Shown here: positions 45,696 through 53,831 of the stretch, piece by piece | Layout of the letters: the number at the start of each line of letters is the position of its first letter | Numbering within the stretch: position 1 is the stretch's first letter | Position numbers and translations under genes: made by a program | Origin: DASQFQ01 sp963722815 | GTDB lineage: Bacteria > Actinomycetota > Thermoleophilia > Solirubrobacterales > Solirubrobacteraceae | Direction of reading: 5' to 3' | DNA length: 64,000 bases | Assembly: GCA_963722815.1 (NCBI GenBank) | Contig: CAVROM010000008.1 | Coordinates: 1-64,000, forward strand | The notes under the pieces: generated by a model | What the model was told of the DNA's origin: nothing | What the model saw: only the letters and a program-made list of their open reading frames with translations | Databases searched by the model: none

Positions 45696-47330
45696 CGTCG
45701 GTCCCGCTGCTGTCGGCGCGCGGCGTCACGAAGTCCTTCGGCGGCCGCGAGATCCTCTCCGGCCTCGACCTGGAGCTCGCCGCCGGTGCCCGCATCGGCG
45801 TGCTCGGCCCCAACGGCGGCGGCAAGTCGACGCTGCTGCGCATCCTCGCCGGCGAGGAGCACCCGGACGCCGGGACGGTCACCAGCCGCCGCGGGCTGGT
45901 CATGGCCTCGCTCCCGCAGATCGTCGAGGGCGACGGGCGGCCCGCGCTCGCCACCGTGCTCGACGCCCGCCCGGAGCTGACCGCGCTGGAGCGCGAGCTC
46001 GCCCAGGCCGAGAGCCGCATCGCCGACCCCGTCCTCGCCGGCGACATGCGCAAGCTCGAGCGCGCGCTCGCCAACCAGGAGCGGCTGCTCGGGCAGTGGT
46101 CGGAGCTCGGCGGCGAGCGCGCGGAGAGCGAGGCGCGCGCGCACCTGACCGCGCTCGGCCTCGACGACGATGCGCTCTCTCGCACCACGCGTGAGCTGAG
46201 CGGGGGCCAGCGCAAGCTCGTCGCGCTCGCTGCCTGCCTCGCGCGCCGCCCTGGGCTGCTGCTGCTCGACGAGCCCGAGGCGCACCTCGACATGAGCCGC
46301 CGCGATGCGCTCGAGCACCTGATCGACGACTTCGACGGCGCCGTCCTCATGGTCTCCCACGACCGCCACCTGCTCGACGAGTGCGTCGACACCATCGCCG
46401 AACTCGACCGCGGGAAGGTCCGCATCTGGCCCGGCGCCTACTCCGCCTACACGGTCGCGCGCCGGCTCGAGCTCGAGCGCCAGCAGCAGCAGTGGGCTAC
46501 CCAGCGCAAGGAGATCGCGCGGCTGGAGGAGGCGGTGCGGCGCTTCCGCCACTGGGCTCACATCACCGTCAACGAGCGCGCGGCCAAGCAGGCGCGCGTC
46601 AAGCAGATGCAGATCGACAAGATGGAGAAGATCGAGCGGCCGGTGCTCGAGCGGCGCAAGATGGCGCTCGAGCTGCGCAGCGCCGCGCGCGGCGGCCAGC
46701 GCGTGATCGCGCTCGAGCGGGCCGACTTCGCGTTCGGCGAGGACCCGGTGCTGCTCGACGTCGAGCTGGTCATCACGCGTGGCGAGCGCGTCGGCGTGGT
46801 CGGCCCGAACGGCGCCGGCAAGACCGTGCTGGCGCGCGTGCTGGCCGGCAGCCTCGAGCCGCGCAACGGCAGCCGCTGGGTCGGGCCGAGCATCGAGGTC
46901 GGCTACCTCTCCCAGGCGGCCGGCGACATGCCGGGCGAGCAGTCGGTGATCGACGCGCTGCGCGGCGGCCGCTCGCTGACCGAGGAGGCTGCGGTGCGGC
47001 TGTTGATGCGCTTCCTGTTCGACTACGAGCAGATCCGGCGGCCGGTCGCGACGCTGAGCGGCGGCGAGCGCACTCGGCTCGCGTTCCTCGGGCTGATGGA
47101 GGACCGGCCCGAACTGCCTCGTGCTCGACGAGCCGACCAACCACCTCGACATCGACTCGATCGAGGTGCTCGAGGACGCGCTCGAGCGCTTCGACGGCAC
47201 GGTGATCGCGGTCTCCCACGACCGCTACTTCCTCGACCGCATCGCCGACCGGATCGTGCTCGTCGCCGACGGCGAGGTCCGCTCGTTCGAGGGCGGCTGG
47301 TCGGCGAACGCCGACGTCCTGGCGGACTAG
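45695..47330 (+). CDS. ABC-F family ATPase, one frameshift
   Basis: Two ABC cassettes and no membrane domain. Domain 1: Walker A GPNGGGKSTLL, signature LSGGQRKLVALA, Walker B LLLLDEPEAHLDM. The linker is charged (LELERQQQQWATQRKEIARL). Domain 2: GPNGAGKTVLA, LSGGERTRLAF and LVLDEPTNHLDIDSIE. Such proteins act on the ribosome (translation factors or antibiotic protection). An indel near 47118 separates the last 70 codons. No ATG or GTG precedes the first strand (PLLSARGVTKSFGG), so the start just after the ppa stop is approximate. The TAG shares CTAG with the next gene. Confidence 0.88.
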
Positions 47331-47971
47331 CCGGGAGGCTTCTGGCTCAGCGTCCGCTGCGCGTACTTGAGCGTGACGGTCGCCAGCGGATGCGCGCCGC
47401 CGCCGGTGCTCGCGAAGCCGGCGATCGCGACGGCGGTGAGGATGAGGCGCAGGCCCCCGCCGCCGGCGGTCGGGACGACGATCTCGACGTGCTTGTAGGG
47501 CTCGCCGCGCCGGAAGGCCCGTTCGAGGTCGTTGAGCCATCCGCCGTCCGGGAGCACGACGCTGATCTCGCCCGGCCCGCCGAACTCGTCGGGCTTCGGC
47601 GTCCGCGAGCCGCCGCCGGGATGCGGCGCGCCGACGACGCCGAGGTTGACCGACTCGAGCGGCATGCCGGTCCCGTCGAAGAGGATCTGCTTCTCCCTCG
47701 GCCAGCCGCCGCCGCCCGCGGGCGCGGCGTGGGCGGCCTCGTGCGCGAGGCGGTCGAGCACCGCGCCGACGGCGCGATTGCCCGCGGTCTTCTGCAGTTC
47801 GAGCAGCCGCTCGTGCGGGCCGCCCGCGCCCGCGTGCTCGGCGCCGGCATGCCCGTCCTGCGTCTTCTCGTCCTCGGCCTGCGCCTTCTCCGCCTGCGGG
47901 TCCGGCCGCTCCAGCAGCCCTTCGAGATCGCCGTCGAACTCGAACCGGCTGCGCTTGCGCCGCCGGGCCAT
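47327..47971 (-). CDS. GNRAV-tagged protein with Hcp-like C-terminal domain
   Basis: 214 aa with no signal peptide. A basic start (MARRRKRSRFEFDGDLEGLL) and a Glu/Ala-rich linker precede the tag LLELQKTAGNRAVGAVLDRL (residues ~55-75). That peptide type is found in proteins associated with extracellular contractile injection systems (DUF4157 proteins and others). After GGGGW comes a domain of ~120 aa. Its strand order (ESVNLGVVGA, GEISVVLPDG, a helix LNDLERAFRRG, KHVEIVVPT, LTAVAIAGF, ATVTLKYAQRTL) resembles Hcp tube proteins; this is a pattern impression. ATG 47971 overlaps the stop of a secreted protein gene (TGATG). Confidence 0.62.
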   Translation of the reverse strand: MARRRKRSRFEFDGDLEGLLERPDPQAEKAQAEDEKTQDGHAGAEHAGAGGPHERLLELQKTAGNRAVGAVLDRLAHEAAHAAPAGGGGWPREKQILFDGTGMPLESVNLGVVGAPHPGGGSRTPKPDEFGGPGEISVVLPDGGWLNDLERAFRRGEPYKHVEIVVPTAGGGGLRLILTAVAIAGFASTGGGAHPLATVTLKYAQRTLSQKPPG

Positions 47972-48266
47972 CAGTCGCTGAACTCGAAGCGATAGGCGTT
48001 GCGCTGCTTCACGCACCGCCACTGGCCCGCGAGCGCGTTGCCGGACACGCGCTTGCAGCGGAAGCCGCCGGGCGTGCGGAAGCGGAAGCTGATCGAGTCG
48101 TGGTGACGGCGCAGGTCGCGCCGCGCGGTCTGCAGCGCATGTTGCGCGCCGAGGAGATCAGCAGGTTGAAGTCGGCCCGGGTGTGGCAGCTGCGCACCTT
48201 CGCGGGCGCCTCGGCCGGGACGAGGAGCAGGACCACCGCCGTCACGAGGGCCACCGTCGTGCGCAT
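47971..48266 (-). CDS. Small secreted Cys-containing protein, frameshifted
   Basis: Signal peptide MRTTVALVTAVVLLLVPAEA (cut near PAKV), then RSCHTRADFNLLISSARNMR. After a break near 48105 it continues as HDSISFRFRTPGGFRCKRVS and WRCVKQRNAYRFEFSD. Four cysteines (S-C-H, R-C, F-R-C, W-R-C) suggest two disulfides. Small exported proteins with a GF-x-C ... Y-x-C-x-R end are frequent in Solirubrobacterales; their role is unknown. The stop overlaps the start of the GNRAV-tagged gene. Confidence 0.6.
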
Positions 48267-48318
48267 CGGCCGACCGTACCGCTTGACGGGGTGCCCGTGG
48301 AGGAGGTTGACTCGGCGG

Positions 48319-49090
48319 ATGCAATTCGCCGCTCCCGCCGAGCACTACGACCGCTTCATGGGCCGCTACGTCCCGCAGCTGGCGGTCGAGCTCGCCGACG
48401 CCGCCGGGGTCGTCGCCGGCATGCGCGCGCTCGACGTCGGCTGCGGCCCGGGCGGGCTGACGCGCGAGCTGGCGTCCCGCGTCGGCGCCGACCACGTCGC
48501 CGCGATCGACCCCGCCGAGCAGTTCGCCGACGCCTGCCGCGAGCGCAACCCGGGCGCCGACGTGCGCGTCGGCGTCGCCGAGGAGCTGCCGTTCGAGGAC
48601 GGCGCGTTCGACGTCGCGCTGTGCTCGCTCGTGTTCGCGTTCATGCGCGACGCCGCGGCGGGCGCGCGCGAGATGGCGCGCGTCACGCGGCCGGGCGGCG
48701 TCGTCGCCGGCTGCATGTGGGATGTCCCGGGCGGCGGCATGACGATGCTCAGCACGTTCTGGCGCGCGGCGCGCACGGTCGACCCGGAGACCGAGGGCGA
48801 GCAGGCGCGTGTCGGCGTGCGCGACGGCGAGATCGCGGAGCTGCTGCGCGGCGCCGGGCTCGAGGACGTGCAGTCGGGGACGCTGGCGACCTCGGCCAAG
48901 TACGCGGACTTCGACGACTTCTGGGAGCCGTTCACGTTCGCCGTCGGCCCGGCAGGCTCGTACCTGCGCCAGCAGGACGCCGACCGCCAGCAGGCGATCC
49001 GCGACCACTGCTTCGCACTGCTCGGCGAGCCGTCCGGCCCGTTCGAGCTCAAGGCGCGCGCCTGGTACGCGCGCGGCACCGTCCGGCTAG
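48319..49090 (+). CDS. Class I SAM-dependent methyltransferase
   Basis: About 256 aa, UbiE-like. SAM motif I is ALDVGCGPGGLTREL, motif II AAIDPAEQFADACRE, then GVAEELPFEDGAFDVALCSL and VTRPGGVVAGCMWD. The methyl acceptor is unknown. AGGAGG lies 13 nt before ATG 48319. The written frame misses a stop; a one-base error before 49088 would place TAG at 49088-49090, back to back with the aminotransferase stop on CTAG. Confidence 0.85.
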
Positions 49091-50427
49091 CTAGTCAGCT
49101 CGCGGGCCGCCTCGTCGAACACCTCGGTGTGGCGGTCGACGTCCGCCTCCGTGGTGGCGGGCGACATCAGCGCCATGTTGTGGAACGGCGTCAGCAGGAT
49201 CCCGCGGTTGAGCGCGTACAGATGGATGAGGCGGTCGAGCCCCTCGTCGCCCGCCGCGGCGGCCTGCGCGCCGGTGCGCGCGCGCTCGGCGTGGAACAGG
49301 TACTCGACGCGGCAGCCGAGCCGCGTGACGTGCCACGGCAGCCCGTGGCGGTCGATCGTCTGCTGCACGCCGGCCTCGAAGCGCTCGCCGAGCGCGATCA
49401 TGCGCTCGAACGCCTCGTCGGTCAGCACCTCGGAGAGCGTCGCGCGCATCGCGGCGAACTGGAGCACGTTGGCGGCGAGCGTGCCGCCGATGCCGCCGGT
49501 GTCGGCGACCTCGTCGGTGATCTCGCGCTTCACGCGCTCCGCCACCTCGGCGGAGAAGCCGTAGGCGCCGGCCGGCACGCCGCCGGCGAGCGGCTTGCCG
49601 ATCGTCAGCAGGTCGGGCTCGAGGCCGTGGGCCCGCGTGTAGCCGCCGGGGCCGGCCGACAGCGTGTGCGTCTCGTCGATGATCAGCAGCGTCCCGGTCT
49701 CGCGCGTCGCCGCCCGCAGCGCGTCGTGGTAGCCCGGCTCCGGCAGCACGATCCCGATGTTGGTGAGCGCCGGCTCGGCGAGCACGCACGCGACGTCGCC
49801 GTGGGCGAGCTCGCGCCGCAGCGCCTCGACGTCGTTGAACTCGACGACGCGCGTGGTCTCGGCGAGCGGCACCGGCGGGCCGATGTTGCCCTCGCGCGCG
49901 ACGACGTTGCCGTCGCCGTCGAGCGTCGCGAACGTCTCGTCGACGGTGCCGTGGTAGCACCAGTTGAACACGAGGATCTTCGGCCGCCCGGTGATCGCGC
50001 GGGCGATCCGGATCGCGAAGCGGTTGGCGTCGGTGGCCGTGAGCGCGAACTGCCACGACGGCAGCCCGAAGCGCCGCTGCATCTCCTGCCCGACCCACAG
50101 CGCGTCCTCGCTCGGGAGCATCAGCGTGATCCCGCGCGGCGCCTGCTCGGCGATGGCGCGCAGCGTCGGCTCGGGCGCGTGGCCGGTCATCGCGCCGGTG
50201 TCGCCGAGACAGAGGTCGACGTACTCGTGGCCGTCGACGTCGGTGAAGCGCGCGCCCTTTGCGTGCGCCGCGAAGACCGGGAAGCCGCCGGGCCAGCGCA
50301 CCATCCAGTGCATCGGCACGCCGCCGAGCAGCGTGCGCCCCGCCTCCTCGGCCAGCTCGAGCGAGCGCGGGTGCTCCGCGCGGAAGCGCTCCAGCTCGCG
50401 GGCCATCAGCTCCTCGACGCGTGACAT
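49087..50427 (-). CDS. Class III aminotransferase (glutamate-1-semialdehyde aminomutase-like)
   Basis: A 446-aa fold-type I PLP enzyme. GARFTDVDGHEYVDLCLGDT opens it; LTATDANRFAIRIARAITGR and FNWCYHGTVDETF bind PLP phosphate; the Asp is in LLIIDETHTLSAGPGG and the Schiff-base Lys in LTIGKPLAGGVPAGAYGF. It differs from HemL in several places, so heme synthesis is not implied; amino acid or amine transamination is likelier. ATG 50427. It is divergent from the metalloprotease gene 28 bp away. Confidence 0.87.
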   Translation of the reverse strand: MSRVEELMARELERFRAEHPRSLELAEEAGRTLLGGVPMHWMVRWPGGFPVFAAHAKGARFTDVDGHEYVDLCLGDTGAMTGHAPEPTLRAIAEQAPRGITLMLPSEDALWVGQEMQRRFGLPSWQFALTATDANRFAIRIARAITGRPKILVFNWCYHGTVDETFATLDGDGNVVAREGNIGPPVPLAETTRVVEFNDVEALRRELAHGDVACVLAEPALTNIGIVLPEPGYHDALRAATRETGTLLIIDETHTLSAGPGGYTRAHGLEPDLLTIGKPLAGGVPAGAYGFSAEVAERVKREITDEVADTGGIGGTLAANVLQFAAMRATLSEVLTDEAFERMIALGERFEAGVQQTIDRHGLPWHVTRLGCRVEYLFHAERARTGAQAAAAGDEGLDRLIHLYALNRGILLTPFHNMALMSPATTEADVDRHTEVFDEAARELTS

Positions 50428-50455
50428 GCGCACGCGATCGTGCCAGAGTCGCGAC

Positions 50456-51871
50456 GTGACCGCCGCCCGCGAGCTCCAGTTCGCGCCCAAGGAGGGGCCG
50501 AGCGAGGAGCCGCGCTCGCTGCGCTCGGCAGGTCCGGCGGGCATCCAGAGGCTGCAGCGCGCGATCGGCAACCGGGCGGTCGCGCGCCTGCTCGGCGGTG
50601 CGCCCCAGCAGGGCCAGCTGATCCAGGGCGAGGGCCAGATCTACGAGATCATCCGCTCGGACTTCGACAAGTCGCTCAACGAGTGGAAGTACAAGGTCAA
50701 GGGCGCCGACGGCAAGGAGAAGACGATCGGCGACTGGGACCCGGCGTACAGCTTCACGTCGGCGACCCAGGTGATCGAGAAGGCGATCGCGGACAAGACC
50801 GCCGCGAACTGGCGCTCGACGATCGACAGCCTGCCCGAGCAGCGCGTGAACGAGCTCGCGGGCTTCCACGCCTGGCTCGACAAGATCGTCAAGCAGGTCT
50901 CCGACTGGCGCTTCGCCTACCTGGCGGCCTCGATCATGATCGTGTCCTCGCACGCGCCGGCCGCGCGCAAGGAGGCGCGGCGGCAGATCTCCGCCGAGCT
51001 CGGCGACAAGGACGTCGCGATGAAGATGATCAAGACGCCGGTGATCACGGTCATCGTCCCGCGCGACAAGCAGATGACCGAGCTCCCCGAGTTCTCCTCG
51101 CTGAAGGCCAGCGACTCGGGCGCGGGCCCCGGCAAGACGTTCGACGGCCGCGAGTGGGCGCACGTGCGCGGTGTCGGCAACGTGAAGGCGAACGGCAAGA
51201 CCTACGCGGCGGTCACGGAGGAGAACATCCTCGGCGGCGACCCCGACCCGAAGGTGTTCGCCGAGAAGAAGGACGCGCACGGAACCGTCGAGACACCGGC
51301 AGGCGCCGTCCAGGGCGGCTACACGAGCGGCTACTCGACCACCACGCACGAGTTCGCCCACGTGCTCCACCTCAACGGGCTCAGCGACGCCGACAAGCAG
51401 GTGATCACCAAGGCCTACACCGACCGCCGCGCGGCGTCGACCGGCAGCCGCACGAAGCTGACGAAGCGCTGGGTCGACGGCCCGCGCGTCAGCCCGACCG
51501 CGCCGAAGAACTGGAAGGACGCGGGCTGGACGGACGCGAAGTGGCTCAAGCACCTCGCGAGCCTCACCGACGACCAGCGGCGGCCGTACGAGTGCTACGC
51601 GTCGCAGACCGAGATGGAGTACTTCGCCCAGCTCTCCAACGCCTACCTCGGTACGAACCTCGGCGTCGACCCGACGACGGGGCAGCCGCGCAAGAACGGC
51701 CGCGCGTGGATCAAGGCGCACGAGCCGAAGGAGATGGTCGACCTCCTCGACAAGCTGTATCAGCACAAGACCGTCAACGACATCACGAAGGGCGGCAAGC
51801 TGGTGAAGGGCGGGAAGTGCGCGAACCCGCCGAAACCGGTGCCGCCGCCACCCGGAGAGCCGCCGAAGTGA
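50456..51871 (+). CDS. GNRAV-tagged HExxH zinc metalloprotease-like protein
   Basis: 471 aa, no signal peptide or membrane helix. The tag IQRLQRAIGNRAVARLLGG (residues 30-48) resembles N-terminal peptides of eCIS-associated proteins. A lysine-rich central part follows. The zinc site STTTHEFAHVLHLNGLSD has the HExxH at 298-302, with candidate third ligands in ECYASQTEMEYFAQLSNAYL about 80 residues later. That spacing recalls toxin metalloproteases such as the lethal-factor group more than housekeeping proteases, but no close family is claimed. It ends in a poly-proline tail (PPKPVPPPPGEPP). GTG 50456. The stop overlaps a small acidic gene (GTGA). Confidence 0.68.
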   Translation: MTAARELQFAPKEGPSEEPRSLRSAGPAGIQRLQRAIGNRAVARLLGGAPQQGQLIQGEGQIYEIIRSDFDKSLNEWKYKVKGADGKEKTIGDWDPAYSFTSATQVIEKAIADKTAANWRSTIDSLPEQRVNELAGFHAWLDKIVKQVSDWRFAYLAASIMIVSSHAPAARKEARRQISAELGDKDVAMKMIKTPVITVIVPRDKQMTELPEFSSLKASDSGAGPGKTFDGREWAHVRGVGNVKANGKTYAAVTEENILGGDPDPKVFAEKKDAHGTVETPAGAVQGGYTSGYSTTTHEFAHVLHLNGLSDADKQVITKAYTDRRAASTGSRTKLTKRWVDGPRVSPTAPKNWKDAGWTDAKWLKHLASLTDDQRRPYECYASQTEMEYFAQLSNAYLGTNLGVDPTTGQPRKNGRAWIKAHEPKEMVDLLDKLYQHKTVNDITKGGKLVKGGKCANPPKPVPPPPGEPPK

Positions 51872-52155
51872 GGACCTTCACCGTCCACTACGAGGGCCGG
51901 CTCGTCCTGCGGGTGCGCGACACCCCGGGCACGCTGCGTTCGTCGGCGCCGCCCTCGCCCGGGGCGCCGCCCCCGCCGCCGCCGCCCGACGCGCCCGGCG
52001 ACCCCCCGCCGGGCATCCACCCGTTCATCGACGCGCAGGCCTACGACCCGGTGACCGAGGGCCGGCTGCGGGCGCTGCTCGATTCCTCCTCGAGCTTCGA
52101 CGAGTACCTCGCGGCGCTGCGAGCCGACGGCTTCGAGGTCGTCCCCGAGGGCTGA
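51868..52155 (+). CDS. Small acidic proline-rich protein overlapping the metalloprotease gene
   Basis: 95 aa: RTFTVHYEGRLVLRVRD, a proline-rich middle (PPPPPPPDAPGDPPP), then an acidic C-terminus (PFIDAQAYDPVTEGRLRALL, SSSFDEYLAALRADGFEVVP). GTG 51868 overlaps the protease stop (GTGA), so it is made with the protease. It has no recognisable domain. Being small, acidic and coupled, it is a candidate inhibitor, immunity or chaperone protein, which is inference from position only. It converges on nadK. Confidence 0.6.
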   Translation: MRTFTVHYEGRLVLRVRDTPGTLRSSAPPSPGAPPPPPPPDAPGDPPPGIHPFIDAQAYDPVTEGRLRALLDSSSSFDEYLAALRADGFEVVPEG

Positions 52156-53035
52156 GCTCCGCGCTCGCGGTCGTCGCGCGCGAGCACGCGCGGGCTGTCG
52201 ATCAGGATCCGCCGCCGTCGCAGGCCGGCGATCGTCGACTCCTCCTCGCCGAGCGAGACGAGCGTTGCGAACCCCGGGTCGAGCCGCAGCTCGAACGTGG
52301 TCGTCTCGCGCTCCTCGAGCTCCGCGTGCACCTGGCCGTCGAGCTCGACGCGCGCGCCGCCGTTGCCGGTCTCGAAGATCACGGTGAGCTCGGCCTCCGG
52401 GCCGGTGACGAGCGGCGGGCAGACGCCGCCGTGGGGAGCGAGCGCGGGTCGTCACCAGGCCTCCGGCGCCGCCGCGAGCATCGGGCCGCCGGCCGCGAGC
52501 GTGTAGGCGCTCGAGCCGAGCGGCGTCGCGGCGACCAGGCCGTCGCCCGCGAGGCGGATGAAGCGCTCGCCGTCGACCTTGATCTCGAACATGACCTGGC
52601 CGGCGCCGGCACGCACGAGCACGAGGTCGTTGAGCGCGACGAGCGCCTCGCCGTCGTGGTCGGCGACCAGCGCGGGCAGCGGCGCTGCTCGTACTCGCCG
52701 CGGGAGATCCGGTCGAGCGCGCGTCGATCCGGTCGGCGGTGACGGCGGTGAGCGCGCCGAGGCTCCCGCAGGCGATGCCCGAGCACCGGGCGGCCGAGCG
52801 GCGCGGCCGCGCGCAGCGCGGCGAGCGTGGTGCCGTCGCCGCCGAGCGCGAGCACGAGGTCGCAGGCGCCGACCTCGCCGCGCGGCGCGACCTCCTGCTC
52901 CTGGCCGGGCGAGCGCAGCTGGACGACCTCGGACCCCTGCCGCTCGGCCCACTCGCGAATGGTGGCGAGGGCGTTACTCAGCTCACGCCGCGGGTGGACG
53001 ACGAGGCCGATGCGGTCGAACGGGTCCGCCGACAT
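52041..53035 (-). CDS. nadK: NAD kinase, several frameshifts
   Basis: ATP-NAD kinase making NADP. DRIGLVVHPRRELSNALA opens it; LVLALGGDGTTLAALRAA is the catalytic GGDG motif. After breaks near 52780 and 52695 come VALNDLVLVRAGAGQVMFEI and ATPLGSSAYTLAAGGPML. A further break near 52450 leads to PLVTGPEAELTVIFETGNG, then VELDGQ and RRRRILIDSPRVL. The true end is probably near 52165; the frame as written has no stop until 52041, running antisense over the small acidic gene. ATG 53035 has TACCGT ending 8 nt upstream. Confidence 0.85.
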
Positions 53036-53043
53036 GGCCCGCG

Positions 53044-53053
53044 ACGGTACCGT
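53044..53053. promoter_or_regulatory. Palindromic bidirectional -10-like element (nadK / dienelactone hydrolase)
   Basis: ACGGTACCGT is a perfect palindrome that reads TACCGT on both strands: 8 nt before nadK ATG 53035 and 11 nt before ATG 53065. Confidence 0.55.
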
Positions 53054-53064
53054 TGTCGCCCGCT

Positions 53065-53831
53065 ATGTGCTTCGCGTTCGACGCCTCGCCGCCCGAGCTG
53101 CCCGCCGACATCGCTCCGATCGCCGGCGGCGCGGGGGCGGAGCTGCTCGAGCTGGAGTCGGCCGACGGCACGCACTTCTCCGCCGCGCTGGCGGCGTCGC
53201 CCGAGCCGCGTGGGCGCGCCGTCGTCATCCTCCCGGACGTCCGCGGCCTCTACCCGTTCTACTCGGAGCTGGCCGAGCGCTTCGCCGCCGCCGGCCACCA
53301 CGCGATCGCGCTCGACTACTTCGGCCGCACCGCCGGGCTCGGCCCGCGCGGGGAGGACTTCGAGTACATGCCGCACGTCAGCGAGACTGCGGCCGCACCC
53401 GGAGCTGGTGCAGGCCGACGCCGCGGCGGCGGTGGCCGCGCTGCGGGAGCGCACCGGCGCGGGCGACGTGGCCGCGGTCGGCTTCTGCTTCGGCGGTACG
53501 CAGGCGTTCCTCGCCGCGACGAACGACGAGCTGGGCCTCGACGGCGTGGTCGGCTTCTACGGCTCGCTGAGCCCGGAGCGCTGGGGCGAGAACGTCGCCG
53601 ATCTACCGTGCCGGCGACATGCACGGGCCCGTGCTGGGGCTGTTCGGCGGCGCCGACGAGGGGATCCCGCCCGACCAGGTCGAGGCGTTCGATCACGCCT
53701 CGCCAAGGCCGGCGTCGAGCACGAGATCGTCGACGTACCCGGGCGCCCCGCACTCGTTCTTCGACCGCCGCTACGAGGAGCACGCCGAGGCGTGCGCCGA
53801 CGCCTGGCGGCGAATCCTCGCCTTCCTCTAG
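53065..53831 (+). CDS. Dienelactone hydrolase family protein, several frameshifts
   Basis: About 250 aa of the alpha/beta-hydrolase fold with a Cys nucleophile. RAVVILPDVRGLYPFYSELA and HHAIALDYFGRTAGLGPR come first; after a break near 53390 comes VAAVGFCFGGTQAF (G-x-C-x-G-G). After another near 53610, GPVLGLFGGADEGIPPDQVE; a compensating pair between 53695 and 53740 hides LAKAGVEHEIVDVPG; then APHSFFDRRYEEH carries the base His. It hydrolyses dienelactone-like or other lactone/ester substrates. The stop TAG shares CTAG with the next gene. Confidence 0.82.

Noticed and set aside
49087..50427. HemL (heme biosynthesis) assignment
   Set aside because: The fold and Lys site match class III aminotransferases, but several HemL-specific stretches differ and no other heme gene is nearby.
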